Counted from the first letter of the stretch, positions 43,938 to 53,640 are shown. The stretch is 64,000 bases of DNA from Dactylosporangium fulvum (GCF_025137375.1 NZ_CP073720.1:7216501-7280500), one strand, 5' to 3'. Made by a program: numbers and translations. Notes: a model not told the origin generated them from the letters alone.

Positions 43938-45371
43938 ATGTCCTCCCCGTCGGAGTCCGGGGCCGCCCGTCCCGGACGTCACCGGTCACGCCGTTCGGCC
44001 CTTGTGGCCGGGGCTCTCGCGGTCGCTACGGCGGCCGCGGGCGCGTTCGTCGCTCTTGCCGTCCAGCCTTCGGCTGATGCGGCGGTGCTGCCCAACGGCT
44101 TCAAGAACATCGGCTACATGCCGTCCTGGGCCGGTAGCGCCAACGCCATCCCGTACGACAAGCTCACCCACATCAACTACGCGTTTGTGCTGCCCAACAG
44201 CAACGGCAGCCTGCAGGGCCTGCCCAACCCGGCGAAGCTGCAGTCGATCGTGTCGCTGGGCCACGCCCAGAACGTCAAGGTGTCGATCTCGATCGGCGGC
44301 TGGAACGACGGCAACGACTCGGCGTTCGAGGCCCTCGCCGGCAACGCCACCGCGCGGACCGCGTTCGTCAACAACGTCGTCAACCTGATCAACCAGTACA
44401 ACCTCGACGGTGTCGACATCGACTGGGAGTACCCGGACCCGGGCGCTTCCGGCAACAACTACACGGCCCTCATGTCGCAGCTGAGCACCGCGATGCACAG
44501 CCGGGGCAAGCTGCTCACCGCCGCCGTGGTCTCCGAGGGCGGCACCGCCAACGGCGTCCAGCCGGCCGTGTTCGGCTACGTCGACTGGCTCAACATCATG
44601 ACCTACGACGGCGGCAACCCGCACTCCAGCTACGACTGGTCCGTCAACGCGGTCAACTTCTGGAAAGGCCGCGGCCTGCCGGCCAGCAAGGCCGTCATCG
44701 GCGTGCCGATCTACTCCCGGCCCGGCTACTACACCTTCGCCGACCTGGTCTCCCGCGACCCGGCCAACGCCAACCGGGACTGCACCACCGTCAACGGCTC
44801 CAACGAGTGCTACAACAGCCTGACCACGGTACGCCGCAAGACCCAGTGGGCCATGACCAACGGCGGCGGCATCATGTTCTGGGAACTGTCCCAGGACGCC
44901 GCCGGCGCCAACTCACTGATCAACGCCGCCTACCAGACCGCGACCGGCGGCACCACCCAGCCCCCGACCAGCCAGCCCCCGACCGGCCGCACCGGCCGCA
45001 TCACCGGCCTGGCCGGCAAGTGCATCGACATCGCCGGGGCCTCCACCGCCAACGGGGCGGCGATCCAGCTGTACACCTGCAACGGCACCAACGCCCAGAA
45101 CTGGACCGTCGCCGGTGACGGCACCCTGCGGGCCCTCGGCAAGTGCATGGACGTGACCAGCGCCAGCACCGCCAACGGCACCAAGATCCAGCTCTTGGAC
45201 TGCAACGGCTCCGGCGCCCAGGTCTGGCAGTACAACACCGGCAACAACACACTGCGCAACCCGGTGTCGAACAAGTGCCTCGACGTCACCGGCAACACCT
45301 CAGCCGACGGTGCGCGGCTGCAGATCTGGGACTGCTTCGCCGGCGCCAACCAGCGGTGGACCCTCCCCTAA
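43938..45371 (+). CDS. GH18 chitinase with C-terminal ricin-type (CBM13-like) lectin domain
   Basis: 477 aa from ATG 43938 (AAGGAG SD). Signal region with basic start (RPGRHRSRRSALVAGALAVA). The GH18 barrel covers about residues 55-340; SISIGG and LDGVDIDWEYP carry the DxxDxDxE signature with Glu164 as acid catalyst, followed by NIMTYD. A Thr/Pro linker (TTQPPTSQPPTGR) leads to three lectin repeats (KCIDIAGASTANGAAIQLYT, KCMDVTSASTANGTKIQLLD, KCLDVTGNTSADGARLQIWD). It degrades chitin outside the cell; the lectin domain probably binds polysaccharide. Confidence 0.95.
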   Translation: MSSPSESGAARPGRHRSRRSALVAGALAVATAAAGAFVALAVQPSADAAVLPNGFKNIGYMPSWAGSANAIPYDKLTHINYAFVLPNSNGSLQGLPNPAKLQSIVSLGHAQNVKVSISIGGWNDGNDSAFEALAGNATARTAFVNNVVNLINQYNLDGVDIDWEYPDPGASGNNYTALMSQLSTAMHSRGKLLTAAVVSEGGTANGVQPAVFGYVDWLNIMTYDGGNPHSSYDWSVNAVNFWKGRGLPASKAVIGVPIYSRPGYYTFADLVSRDPANANRDCTTVNGSNECYNSLTTVRRKTQWAMTNGGGIMFWELSQDAAGANSLINAAYQTATGGTTQPPTSQPPTGRTGRITGLAGKCIDIAGASTANGAAIQLYTCNGTNAQNWTVAGDGTLRALGKCMDVTSASTANGTKIQLLDCNGSGAQVWQYNTGNNTLRNPVSNKCLDVTGNTSADGARLQIWDCFAGANQRWTLP

Positions 45372-45400
45372 CAACGTTCCTCGGGTTGGGTAGAAAGAAA

Positions 45401-45438
45401 GAGGCGGCGGCCGTCCCTGATGGGACGGCCGCCGTCTC
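45401..45438 (+). terminator. Chitinase terminator
   Basis: A 17-bp stem (45401-45417 with 45422-45438, one G-T pair) around a TGAT loop, 30 bp after the chitinase stop; very GC-rich, no T tract. Confidence 0.8.
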
Positions 45439-45577
45439 AACGGTGGCAGGGTCGCCGAGAACATCCCGTACACGCCCACCGGCGTACCAGAAAATCTTGA
45501 AAGAAGTCCGGGGGCGGTGTCGGATCGGGGCAGCGGTGTTCGTTGCAGGGGTGAGCGGCCGCCCACGAAGGGCGCCC

Positions 45578-46174
45578 CGAACTCGCCTGATCCGTGCCCT
45601 CCTGCCGCAGGACGGTGAGGTGGCCGGGCTGCTGGCGCTGATGTTCCTCACCGAGGCCCGCCGCACCGCCCGCGTTTCGAGTAGCGGCGAACTGGTCACC
45701 CTCGACGAGCAGGACCGCGGGGCCTGGGACGCGGCGCTGGTCGCCGAGGGTCATCGGCTGGTGCGCGAGCGCCTGGCCACCGTAGCCGCCACCGGAGTGG
45801 CTCCGGGTCGCTACCAGGTCCTCGCGGCGATCAACGCCGTGCACACCTCCGCCCGCGACATTCGCGACACCGACTGGTCACAGGTCGTCGCCCTCTACGA
45901 CCAGCTCGTCCGCCTCGACCCGTCACCGATCATCGCCCTCAACCGGGCCATCGCGGTCGCCGAGCTCGACGGCCCCGAGGTGGCATTGACAGCCGCCGAC
46001 CGTCTTGAGGACAAGCTGGCCGACTATCACGCCTATCATGCGACCCGCGCCGACCTGCTGCGCCGGCTGGGCCGCAGTCAGCAGTCACGCGCGGCGTACG
46101 ACAAAGCCATCGAGTTCGCGGGCAACACCGCCGAGACCGCCTACCTGACACGCCGCCGCGACCAGCTGGGGTAG
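45578..46174 (+). pseudogene. 5'-truncated ECF sigma factor (DUF6596 type), C-terminal part
   Basis: About 198 codons open from the chitinase terminator region to the TAG at 46172-46174. TRLIRALLPQDGEVAGLLAL, LDEQDRGAWDAALVAEGH, GRYQVLAAINAVHTSARD and LDPSPIIALNRAIAVAELDG form the C-terminal region of SigJ/ECF42-like sigma factors. The sigma-2 and sigma-4 DNA-binding domains are missing; upstream sequence in this frame is unrelated. Not functional as a sigma factor. Confidence 0.75.
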
Positions 46175-46200
46175 CGCCCGCGAATCCCGATCGAACGCAA

Positions 46201-46291
46201 GGTCTGCAATCCATGGCGCGTCGGCTGCTGTGGCTTCTCGAACGGAGAAGTCCGGCGCAGGGTCTGCCGTACGGGCGGCTCCCTCGGTCAT
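46201..46291 (-). pseudogene. N-terminal fragment of a GNAT acetyltransferase gene
   Basis: ATG 46291 starts 1 bp after the WYL regulator stop. The first 31 residues (ending FSVREATAADAPWIADL) look like the start of a GNAT domain; from about 46200 the frame runs into the sigma-factor remnant. The gene appears cut by a rearrangement. Confidence 0.45.
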
Positions 46292-46292
46292 G

Positions 46293-47282
46293 TCAATCCT
46301 TCGACGTCGTCGGGTACAGCCGGGTCAGCGCCCGGATCGTTGCGGTGATGCGCTCGACCAGCTCGGGAGGGGCGAGTGCCTGCGCGTCCGCGCCGAGCCG
46401 GAGCAAGCCGGCAGCGGCGTGGTCCACACTTTCCAGCGGGATGGTGACGCGTCGCCAGCCGTCCGGGTCGGCGGGTGTGAGGGTGCGCGTCGCCAGCCGG
46501 CCGGCCCTCGGGCCGAGGATGTCGGGTAGGGCGGCGATCCCGGCGGGCGACAGGCGCACCACGGCGACCTCGGCCGTTTCGGCCCGCTCGTACCGTTCGA
46601 CGTGTGCCTGCCAGAACTTGGCCAGGTCGAAGCCGTCGGGGCGGGTGAAGTTCTCCGGCAGCCGCTGCAGCTCGACGATGGCGGAGACCCGGTAGGTGCG
46701 CGGCTCATCGCGTCCGGCGGCGATCAGATACCAGACTCCCGCCTTGAGGACGAGTCCCAGCGGGTGCAGCCGGCGGCCGACCACACCGGGCCGAGGTGCC
46801 CAGCGACGGTACCGGACCTCGATGACCTGGTCCTGCCATAGCGCCTCCGCGACGGCGAGTAGGTGTGGCACGGCGTCCGGCTCCCGGTACCAGCCCGGCG
46901 CGTCGAGGTGGAAGCGCTGCCGGATCCGTGTCGACGCCTCCCGATACGGGGTGGGCAGCGCTGCCATCAACTTCAGCTCGGCGGCGGCCGCCTGGGCACC
47001 GAGTCCCAGTTCGGCGGCCGGCTGCGGCATGCCGGTCAGGAACAGCGACTCGGCCTCGTCGGCGGTCAGCCCGGTCAACCGGGTTCGGTAGCCGTCCATC
47101 AGCTGGTACCCGCCGGTGGGTCCCTGCTCGGCGTAGATCGGCACGCCCGCCGCGGCCAGCGCCTCGACGTCGCGGTAGACGGTCCGGGCGGTGACGCCGA
47201 GCTCCGTGGCGAGCTGTGCGGCGCTCATCCGCCCGCGGTTCTGCAGCAACAGCAGCAGGGACAGCAATCGACTGGCACGCAC
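46293..47282 (-). CDS. WYL-domain transcriptional regulator (YafY-like)
   Basis: About 329 aa from GTG 47282 (VRASRLLSLLLLLQNRGRMS, the usual start of this family; GTG 47303 is an in-frame alternative). HTH_11 domain with LATELGVTARTVYRDVEALA, then a WYL domain (ALWQDQVIEVRYRRWAPRPG; GVWYLIAAGRDEPRTYRVSA) and a WCX C-terminus. Such proteins usually repress a divergent neighbour; here it lies back to back with the beta-barrel protein gene, with a palindrome between. Confidence 0.9.
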   Translation of the reverse strand: MRASRLLSLLLLLQNRGRMSAAQLATELGVTARTVYRDVEALAAAGVPIYAEQGPTGGYQLMDGYRTRLTGLTADEAESLFLTGMPQPAAELGLGAQAAAAELKLMAALPTPYREASTRIRQRFHLDAPGWYREPDAVPHLLAVAEALWQDQVIEVRYRRWAPRPGVVGRRLHPLGLVLKAGVWYLIAAGRDEPRTYRVSAIVELQRLPENFTRPDGFDLAKFWQAHVERYERAETAEVAVVRLSPAGIAALPDILGPRAGRLATRTLTPADPDGWRRVTIPLESVDHAAAGLLRLGADAQALAPPELVERITATIRALTRLYPTTSKD

Positions 47283-47303
47283 CGAGACAGTCTTCCAGAC
47301 CAC

Positions 47304-47318
47304 TGACAGAAGGTGTCA
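47304..47318. promoter_or_regulatory. Putative operator of the WYL regulator
   Basis: TGACA-GAAGG-TGTCA, a perfect 5-bp inverted repeat with a 5-bp spacer, in the short region between the regulator and its divergent neighbour. Confidence 0.5.
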
Positions 47319-47331
47319 GGGGTAGCGCCTC

Positions 47332-47793
47332 ATGATCGCCCGCATGAACGACTTCGACTTCCTCATCGGCTCGTGGAACGTGGCCAACCGGCGCCTCAGG
47401 ACGCTCTTTGTCGGCAGCGACGAGTGGGACCATTTCCCGAGCACAGTGACCTGCCAGGGCATCTTTGAAGGTGGCGGCAACACCGAGGAGATCGTCTTCC
47501 CGACGCTGGGCAGCCGCGGCTACACGCTGCGATTGTTCGACGTCGAACGCAAGGAGTGGTCGATCTACTGGGCGAGCAGCCGCACCGGCCTGCTCTACCC
47601 GCCGGTGGTCGGCACCTTCACCGATGGCCGCGGCGACTTCTACGGCGACGACACGCACGAAGGAAGGCCGATCAGGGCGCATTTCATCTGGTCGGACATC
47701 ACCCCTACCTCGGCGCGCTGGGAGCAGGAGTTCTCCGTCGACGGCGGGCACACGTGGGAATCCAACTGGATCATGGAGTTCACCCGCGCCTGA
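47332..47793 (+). CDS. Small lipocalin/DUF1579-like protein
   Basis: 153 aa (ATG 47332; ATG 47344 possible). FDFLIGSWNVANRRL at the start and repeated beta-strand patterns with Trp (WSIYWASS, WEQEFSVDGGHTWESNW) suggest a calycin-like barrel binding a hydrophobic ligand. No catalytic motif is evident. Divergent from the WYL regulator and probably repressed by it; the ligand may be a xenobiotic or lipid. Confidence 0.7.
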   Translation: MIARMNDFDFLIGSWNVANRRLRTLFVGSDEWDHFPSTVTCQGIFEGGGNTEEIVFPTLGSRGYTLRLFDVERKEWSIYWASSRTGLLYPPVVGTFTDGRGDFYGDDTHEGRPIRAHFIWSDITPTSARWEQEFSVDGGHTWESNWIMEFTRA

Positions 47794-47849
47794 CCTGCGT
47801 CCCGGTGGAATGGGACAGGACGGCACCGATCCGGAATATCGTTGATCAC

Positions 47850-48845
47850 ATGGTCTCGCAACCACCGGGGTTCGTCCGCGCCGGCAGCGCCGCGGCCTAC
47901 CTGCAGGCGTTCGTGCTCTGCGGTATCAGTACGGTCCTGCTCACCCGGGCATACCTGGCGGCGACCGGATATCCCAAGATTGCCGGCGGGAGCCTGCACA
48001 TCGCCCACGTGTTGTGGGGCGGCCTGCTCATGACGGTAGCGCTCGGCGTCGCGCTGGCCTTCCTGGGCCGGGCCGCGCGGATCTGCAGCGCCATGCTCGG
48101 CGGGGTGGGGTTCGGACTGTTCGTCGACGAGGTGGGCAAGTTCATCACCGAAGAGACGGACTACTTCTACCGGCCTGCCGCCGGCATCATCTACCTCACG
48201 TTCGCCGTGCTGGTCGTCCTAACGCAGTGGCTACGCGGGCCGGTCGACCGCACGGTGGACGAGCGGCGCGCCGACGCGGCCAACACCGCGCTGATCGGAG
48301 TCATCTCGGGGCTGACGACACGGCAGCGGGTGGAGGCCATCGAGCTGGTGACAGGATCGGAGCGCGATGTCGACCGCGCGCTGGTCCGGTTGCTCAACGC
48401 GGTGCCCGACGCCGAACCGCGGCGCGTCGACCGCTGGCGCGCCGCAGCCGACCGGCTGCGCGCTCGGCTGGACACACTGCTCCGACCGTCGTGGACCTTG
48501 GCGGTGACGGCGTGCTATCTCGTCATGCTGCCCACGCTGACGATCGTCGGTGCGGTGGCCGAATCCGTCACCGGCGACCTCGACCATGCCGGGGAGCGCC
48601 GAGCCGACCTGGTGGTCATCAGTGCGGCGGTGTGTACGGTGCTGTTGAGCATCCGGGGTGCGGCAGCGCTGCGTGTCGACCGCGCGACCGGCATCCGGTG
48701 GCTGAGACTCGCGTTGCTGACCGACCTGCTCGTCGGTCAGGTCTTCAAGTTCACCGTCAACCAGTTCGCCGCGGTCTCGGCCCTCGCGGTGGACATGGTG
48801 GCGCTGTGGGTGTTGGCCCGCTGGAGTCGGCGCGTCTCACGGTGA
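47850..48845 (+). CDS. Hypothetical integral membrane protein
   Basis: 331 aa from ATG 47850. Several TM segments in an N-terminal set (AYLQAFVLCGISTVLLTRAYL; HVLWGGLLMTVALGVALAFL; GVGFGLFVDEVGKF) and a C-terminal set (TLAVTACYLVMLPTLTIVGA onward), separated by an Arg-rich cytoplasmic part (about 130-215). Family not recognised by me. The 225 bp downstream hold no gene. Confidence 0.65.
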   Translation: MVSQPPGFVRAGSAAAYLQAFVLCGISTVLLTRAYLAATGYPKIAGGSLHIAHVLWGGLLMTVALGVALAFLGRAARICSAMLGGVGFGLFVDEVGKFITEETDYFYRPAAGIIYLTFAVLVVLTQWLRGPVDRTVDERRADAANTALIGVISGLTTRQRVEAIELVTGSERDVDRALVRLLNAVPDAEPRRVDRWRAAADRLRARLDTLLRPSWTLAVTACYLVMLPTLTIVGAVAESVTGDLDHAGERRADLVVISAAVCTVLLSIRGAAALRVDRATGIRWLRLALLTDLLVGQVFKFTVNQFAAVSALAVDMVALWVLARWSRRVSR

Positions 48846-49070
48846 CCACGTCCGCGGTTACCGGCGGAACCGGCGCTGATCGTCCACCCGACCGACGCGT
48901 CCCCAGAAGACGCAATCGATTCCCGGGATCAGGTGCTCGGAGCAGGACGTGCCCGCGATCTCGGGACGGGTGCCGGCAACGTCATAGGATTAGCGTGCGT
49001 CGGCAGCGAGGACGCACTCCAGGCATCGTGGTCCGACGGGAGGGGGCCGGCCAGTATGGGAGGAGTTCGG

Positions 49071-49580
49071 ATGACTTCAGGCGCAGACCCCGTTGGCCGC
49101 CCGTCGCGTTACGAGAAGGTCGTTCTCGGATGGATACAGGGTGAGGGAAAGACAGCAGTGTCTGCCGGCGTGTGGCTTCTGGCCACCTCTCTTCTCACCG
49201 CCGTGTTCATCGCGGCTCTCGGGTGGCAGGTGTGGGAGAACCTCGCGCTGAGCAACCGCGGCGAGATCGGCGAAGCCCGCGTCGTGCGCACGAACTACGA
49301 GGGACGGTCACCGAGCCTCAATGTGGTCTATTTGAGCGGCCCGGTCGGCAAGGCCGCCCTTATAGACAACCCCGTGAAACGACCGAGCACTGACGATGTG
49401 ATACACGTCCTCTACGATCCGCATCATCCAACCACCATCCGGGAGGTGGGCGCACCGATCTGGCGGTGGTTCGACTATCTGGTAATCGTCCCATTCGCAG
49501 TGGCGGGCGGGTTGATCGTCCCAGCGCAGCTGATGAGGTTTCGGCGCCGACTGCGGGAGCGACACATTCGGAAATCCTAG
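49071..49580 (+). CDS. DUF3592-like membrane protein
   Basis: 169 aa from ATG 49071 (GGGAGGAG seven nt upstream). TM1 about residues 33-55, an extracytoplasmic beta domain (ARVVRTNYEGRSPSLNVVYL; DDVIHVLYDPHHPTTIREVG, the typical DUF3592 YDP ending), then TM2. Role unknown. Confidence 0.75.
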   Translation: MTSGADPVGRPSRYEKVVLGWIQGEGKTAVSAGVWLLATSLLTAVFIAALGWQVWENLALSNRGEIGEARVVRTNYEGRSPSLNVVYLSGPVGKAALIDNPVKRPSTDDVIHVLYDPHHPTTIREVGAPIWRWFDYLVIVPFAVAGGLIVPAQLMRFRRRLRERHIRKS

Positions 49581-49657
49581 GCTTCGACGCGGTTCACGAT
49601 CAACGCCGGCCCGGCCACGGCGCGACCCCAGATCGTGAGCACCTGCGCCAGGTCTTC

Positions 49658-50788
49658 TCAGTCTCGGTTCAGCAGGTAGGCCCGGACAGGGTCGAAGGTC
49701 ACGTTGACGACGACCCCTTCGTCGAGCGCCTCGCGTGGATCGACCCCGGGCTCGGTGACCGTGATCGTTCCGCCGGTGGTCTCCACCTCGTAGTCGATGC
49801 TGGGCCCGTGGAAGGTGGACCGCAGCACGACACCGATCCCGGTACCACCGTCGGTGACCGGCTCGAGGTGGGCCGTCTCCGGCCGCACCATCAGATAGAC
49901 CGCCTGCGTGCTGGTGGCGATCTTCGGATGGGCGGCCACGGTGACCTGGCGGCCCAGGACGGTGATCGTGGCCGTTCCGTCGCTGACCCGCTCCGGTACC
50001 GCCTCCAGGAAGTTCGCCCGGCCGATGAAGTCGGCGACGAAGACACTGGCGGGTCGGGCATAGATCTCGCCGGGGTTGGCGACCTGTTCGACCTTGCCCT
50101 TGTTCATCACCACGATCCGGTCGGACATGCTCATCGCCTCGTCCTGATCATGGGTGACGTAGATGCTGGTGATGCCGAACATCTTCTGAATGCGACGGAT
50201 CTCGGCCCGCATCGCGTTGCGCAGTTTGGCGTCCAGATTGGACAAGGGCTCGTCGAACAGCAGCACCTTGGGCTGCACGACCAGCGCCCGGGCGAGCGCC
50301 ACGCGCTGCTGCTGCCCACCGGAAAGCTCGTGCGGGCTGCGGTCCTCCAGCCCGACCAGGTTCATGCTGGTGACCGCCATCCGCATCGCGGCGGCGATCT
50401 CGTCCTTGCGCTTGCGTTGCAGCCTGAGGCCGTAGGCGATGTTCTGGGCGACGGTCAGGTGCGGAAACAGCGCGTAGCTCTGGAACACCATGGCCATCGG
50501 TCGCCGCTGTGGCGGCAGGTTGTCGATGTCCTTGCCGTCGAGCAGGATGCGGCCGCCGGAGGCGTCCTCGAACCCGGCCACCATCCGCAGGGTGGTGGTC
50601 TTGCCGCAACCGGAAGGGCCCAGCAGGGTGATGAACTCCCCGGGCTGCACGTCGAGGTCCACCCGGTCCACCGCGGTCACCACGCCGGTACGCCCGTTGA
50701 ACCGCTTGGTCAGTGATTCCAGCTGGAGGCGCCCGGTGCCGGCCTCACGGGTCGCGGATACTGCCAGGTCAGGTGCGGCCACGGTCAT
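49658..50788 (-). CDS. ABC transporter ATPase of the Fe3+/spermidine (FbpC/PotA) type
   Basis: 376 aa from ATG 50788, overlapping the permease stop (ATGA). Walker A GPSGCGKTT, Q-loop MVFQSYALFPH, signature LSGGQQQRVALARA, Walker B LLFDEPLSNLD, and a C-terminal TOBE domain (about 290-370). With the double permease and the binding protein it forms a complete importer, probably for Fe3+; phosphonate or thiamine importers share this architecture. Confidence 0.9.
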   Translation of the reverse strand: MTVAAPDLAVSATREAGTGRLQLESLTKRFNGRTGVVTAVDRVDLDVQPGEFITLLGPSGCGKTTTLRMVAGFEDASGGRILLDGKDIDNLPPQRRPMAMVFQSYALFPHLTVAQNIAYGLRLQRKRKDEIAAAMRMAVTSMNLVGLEDRSPHELSGGQQQRVALARALVVQPKVLLFDEPLSNLDAKLRNAMRAEIRRIQKMFGITSIYVTHDQDEAMSMSDRIVVMNKGKVEQVANPGEIYARPASVFVADFIGRANFLEAVPERVSDGTATITVLGRQVTVAAHPKIATSTQAVYLMVRPETAHLEPVTDGGTGIGVVLRSTFHGPSIDYEVETTGGTITVTEPGVDPREALDEGVVVNVTFDPVRAYLLNRD

Positions 50789-52536
50789 TGCTCCTTCTGC
50801 CTTTCGGTTTTCGCGGTGCGGTGCAGCGACGCGCCCGCGCCGACGACGAGGCGGATCAGGCCGAAGCCGGCAAGGACGATCGCGGTCAGGACGGTGCAGT
50901 AGGCGAACGCCACGCCGTACCTGCCGGTACTGGCGGCGCTGAGCACCTGGGAAGTGATGATCTTTGTTTCCGGCGTGACCAGCAGGACGATGGTCGACAC
51001 CGAGGTCATGCTGCGGGCGAAGCTGTAACTCAGCCCGGTGAGCAGGGCCGGGCGGATCAGCGGCAGCGTGACGAAGCGGAACGTCTGCACCGGGCTGGCG
51101 CCCAGGTCCGTCGACGCCTGCTCGATGTACGGGTGTAGCTGGCTGAGCGCGCCGACCGCGGTGCGCTGCCCGGCCGGGATGCTGCGCACCACGTAGGCCA
51201 GCACGATCGACACCGCCCCGGCGGCGAGCGCGCTGCCGCCGACCAGGCTCGGGAAGATCTGGAAGTCGCCGATGTACCGGTCGGGCCGGTACGCCAGGAC
51301 GAACCCGATGCCGAGTACCGTGCCGGGGACGGCGACGCCGAGGGTGCCCCCCAGGTCGAGCAACCAGGCGGTGCGGCGTAGGTGACGCACGACCAGCCAG
51401 GCGATCACGAGCCCGACCACGCCCGCGATCGGGGTGGCGATGGCCGCGAACGTCAGCGTGTCCAGGACGGCTTCCACGCCGACGCCGGCGACCACCTCTT
51501 TCAGGTAGTCCAGCGTCAGGCTGTTGTCGACGCCGAAGACCTTGGTCACCGAGCCGACGATCACGGTGCCGTACAGGCTGACAATGATCGCCGCGATGAA
51601 CACGGCAAGTCCGTAGACGGGCCAGCGGCCCCAGCCGGTCATCAGGTGGACGCTGCCCGATGGCTTGCCGGTGATGGTGGTGCGCACCTTGCGGTTCAGC
51701 CACCAGCGTTGGCCGAAGTACATCGCCAGCGAGGGCACGAGCAGGATCACGCAGTAGACCGAGGCGCTGGTCAGGTCGTATTCGCCGGTCACTGCCAGGT
51801 AGGCGCGGCTGGCCAGCACGGTGTAGTCGCCACCGAGCACGAGCGGGTTGGCGAGGTCGGCGATCGCCTCGACGAACAGCAGCAGGAAGGGTGCCACCAG
51901 GCCGGGGGCGATCAGCGGCAGGATCAGGGTGCGCAGGATCTGCCAGCGGCTGGCGCCCATGTTCATGGCGGCCTCTTCCAGCGCCGGGTCCAGGCCGCGC
52001 AGCATGCCCAGCAGGCCCAGGTAGGCGACCGGGAACAGGGACAGCGAGAGTACGAACACCAGGCCGTCGAGGCCGTAGATGTCGTACTCGAGCCCGAAGA
52101 TGCCGTTGCTGATCACGCCGCGACGGCCGTAGAGGACAACCGTCGCGGTCGCCACCGCGAACGGCGGGCTGACGATCGGCATCATCGCGATCACGTGCAG
52201 AATCTTCTTGCCCGGCACGTCCAGACGGGCCTGGACGAAGGCGAACAGGAAGCCCAGGGCGGTACCGCCCAGTCCGACCAGGGCCCCCAGCACCAGGGTG
52301 TTGCGCAGGATCGTCAGGTCGACCTGGGAGGTGAAGAACTCCGCGTAACGGGGTAGCGCGTTCGGCGCGAAGGCGGTGGCCAGCACTGCGGCGAGCGGGA
52401 CGGCCGCGCCGATCGCCACCAGCGCGACGCTGGCGGCGATCAGCACCCGGATACCCAGGTCAGCCTTGCGCCGCCGCCGCTTGGTGGCCACCACCGGTAC
52501 GGTGGCCAGGTCACGGTCGGGCAGCAGTGCGGTCAT
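50785..52536 (-). CDS. Double-domain ABC permease of the Fe3+ (FbpB/AfuB) type
   Basis: 583 aa with about 12 TM segments, the fusion of two permease domains usual for FbpB. EAA loops at EEAAMNMGASRWQILRTLIL and YIEQASTDLGASPVQTFRFV. ATGA overlaps join it to both the binding-protein gene upstream and the ATPase gene downstream, so the three genes are one operon. Confidence 0.92.
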   Translation of the reverse strand: MTALLPDRDLATVPVVATKRRRRKADLGIRVLIAASVALVAIGAAVPLAAVLATAFAPNALPRYAEFFTSQVDLTILRNTLVLGALVGLGGTALGFLFAFVQARLDVPGKKILHVIAMMPIVSPPFAVATATVVLYGRRGVISNGIFGLEYDIYGLDGLVFVLSLSLFPVAYLGLLGMLRGLDPALEEAAMNMGASRWQILRTLILPLIAPGLVAPFLLLFVEAIADLANPLVLGGDYTVLASRAYLAVTGEYDLTSASVYCVILLVPSLAMYFGQRWWLNRKVRTTITGKPSGSVHLMTGWGRWPVYGLAVFIAAIIVSLYGTVIVGSVTKVFGVDNSLTLDYLKEVVAGVGVEAVLDTLTFAAIATPIAGVVGLVIAWLVVRHLRRTAWLLDLGGTLGVAVPGTVLGIGFVLAYRPDRYIGDFQIFPSLVGGSALAAGAVSIVLAYVVRSIPAGQRTAVGALSQLHPYIEQASTDLGASPVQTFRFVTLPLIRPALLTGLSYSFARSMTSVSTIVLLVTPETKIITSQVLSAASTGRYGVAFAYCTVLTAIVLAGFGLIRLVVGAGASLHRTAKTERQKEQ

Positions 52537-53585
52537 GACTTCGGCGCCTGCGCAACTTCGGCGTCGAAGCGCTTGTTGAGCGCCGACTTGACCTCGCCCG
52601 CGGCGACCGCGTCGTAGTCGACCATCTTGATCGAGGACAGATTGACGACCTTGTCGGAAACCTTCGCGCCGGGGTTGGTCGGGAACTGGTAGGACTTCGC
52701 CTTCGGGCCGATCTCCTGCGCCTCGGTGGTCAATGCCCAGTCGATGTACTTCTTGGCACTGACCGGGTTCTTGGCCCCCTTGACCAGGGCGACGCCGCCT
52801 GTCTCGTAGCCGGTGCCCTCGGCGGGGAAGCTGACCTTCAGGTCGGGGAAGCCGGCCTCCATGGTGGCCACGCAGTCGTGGGAGAAGATGACACCGACAG
52901 CGACCTCACCGCGGGCGACCATCTGAGCCGGAGCCGCGCCGGACTTGGTGTACTGCAGGACGTTCGGGTGCAGCTTGCGCATGTACTCCAGCGCCTTCGT
53001 CTGGTCGCCCCCGGCCAGCTGGACCTGGGTCCACAGCGCGGTGTATGCCGTGCCCGAGGTGGACGGGTGGGCGATCCCGATGTCCTTGGACAACTTGGAG
53101 TCCAGCAGGTCGGCCCAGGAGTCGGGAACCCCCAGGCCCTTCTTCCCCAGCAGCTTGGTGTTGCTGCAGAAGCCGAGCGCACCCACGTAGACCCCGGTCC
53201 AGATGCCCTGCGGGTCCTTGTACTTGGCCGGGATGACGCTCGCGTTGGCCGAGACGTACGGCTCCAGCAGCCCCTCGGCCCCCGCCGCCGCGTAACCGTC
53301 GGCCGGGCCGCCGTACCAGACGTCGAACTCCGCGTTGGACTTGCCGGCCTTGATCCGGGCGAGCGCCTCGCCGCTGGACAGCCGGACGAAGTCGGACTTG
53401 ACCCCGGTGGACTCGGTGAACTTCTTGGTTGTCGCCGCGCACCAGTCCTCAGTGGCGCCGCAGACCACATGCACGATGTTCCCGTCGGTTGCCGTCTTGC
53501 CGGCATCCGACGCTTCCTTGGCACATCCCGCGGTAGCGGCCACGACGGCCAAAGTCGTCAGCGCCACCGCCCACCTTCTCATCAC
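52533..53585 (-). CDS. Iron(III)-type extracellular binding lipoprotein (FbpA/AfuA family)
   Basis: About 350 aa from GTG 53585 (GGAGGT seven nt upstream; the adjacent ATG 53582 is possible). Signal with Cys after VVAATAG. The FbpA-like core includes EDWCAATTKKFTESTGVKSD, EFDVWYGGPADGYAAAGAEG and GTAYTALWTQ. First gene of the operon and divergent from a two-component system. A partial iron-box and three GTAA repeats lie in the region between. Confidence 0.85.
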   Translation of the reverse strand: MMRRWAVALTTLAVVAATAGCAKEASDAGKTATDGNIVHVVCGATEDWCAATTKKFTESTGVKSDFVRLSSGEALARIKAGKSNAEFDVWYGGPADGYAAAGAEGLLEPYVSANASVIPAKYKDPQGIWTGVYVGALGFCSNTKLLGKKGLGVPDSWADLLDSKLSKDIGIAHPSTSGTAYTALWTQVQLAGGDQTKALEYMRKLHPNVLQYTKSGAAPAQMVARGEVAVGVIFSHDCVATMEAGFPDLKVSFPAEGTGYETGGVALVKGAKNPVSAKKYIDWALTTEAQEIGPKAKSYQFPTNPGAKVSDKVVNLSSIKMVDYDAVAAGEVKSALNKRFDAEVAQAPKS

Positions 53586-53640
53586 GACGTGGACCTCCGT
53601 ATCGCGGAGCCGCAGGGGCTCGGCAGCTCGATGTTTCGGC

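Noticed and set aside
49595..49637. CACGATC/GATCGTG inverted repeat between converging genes
   Set aside because: A 7-bp stem with a 29-nt loop is weak evidence for a terminator.
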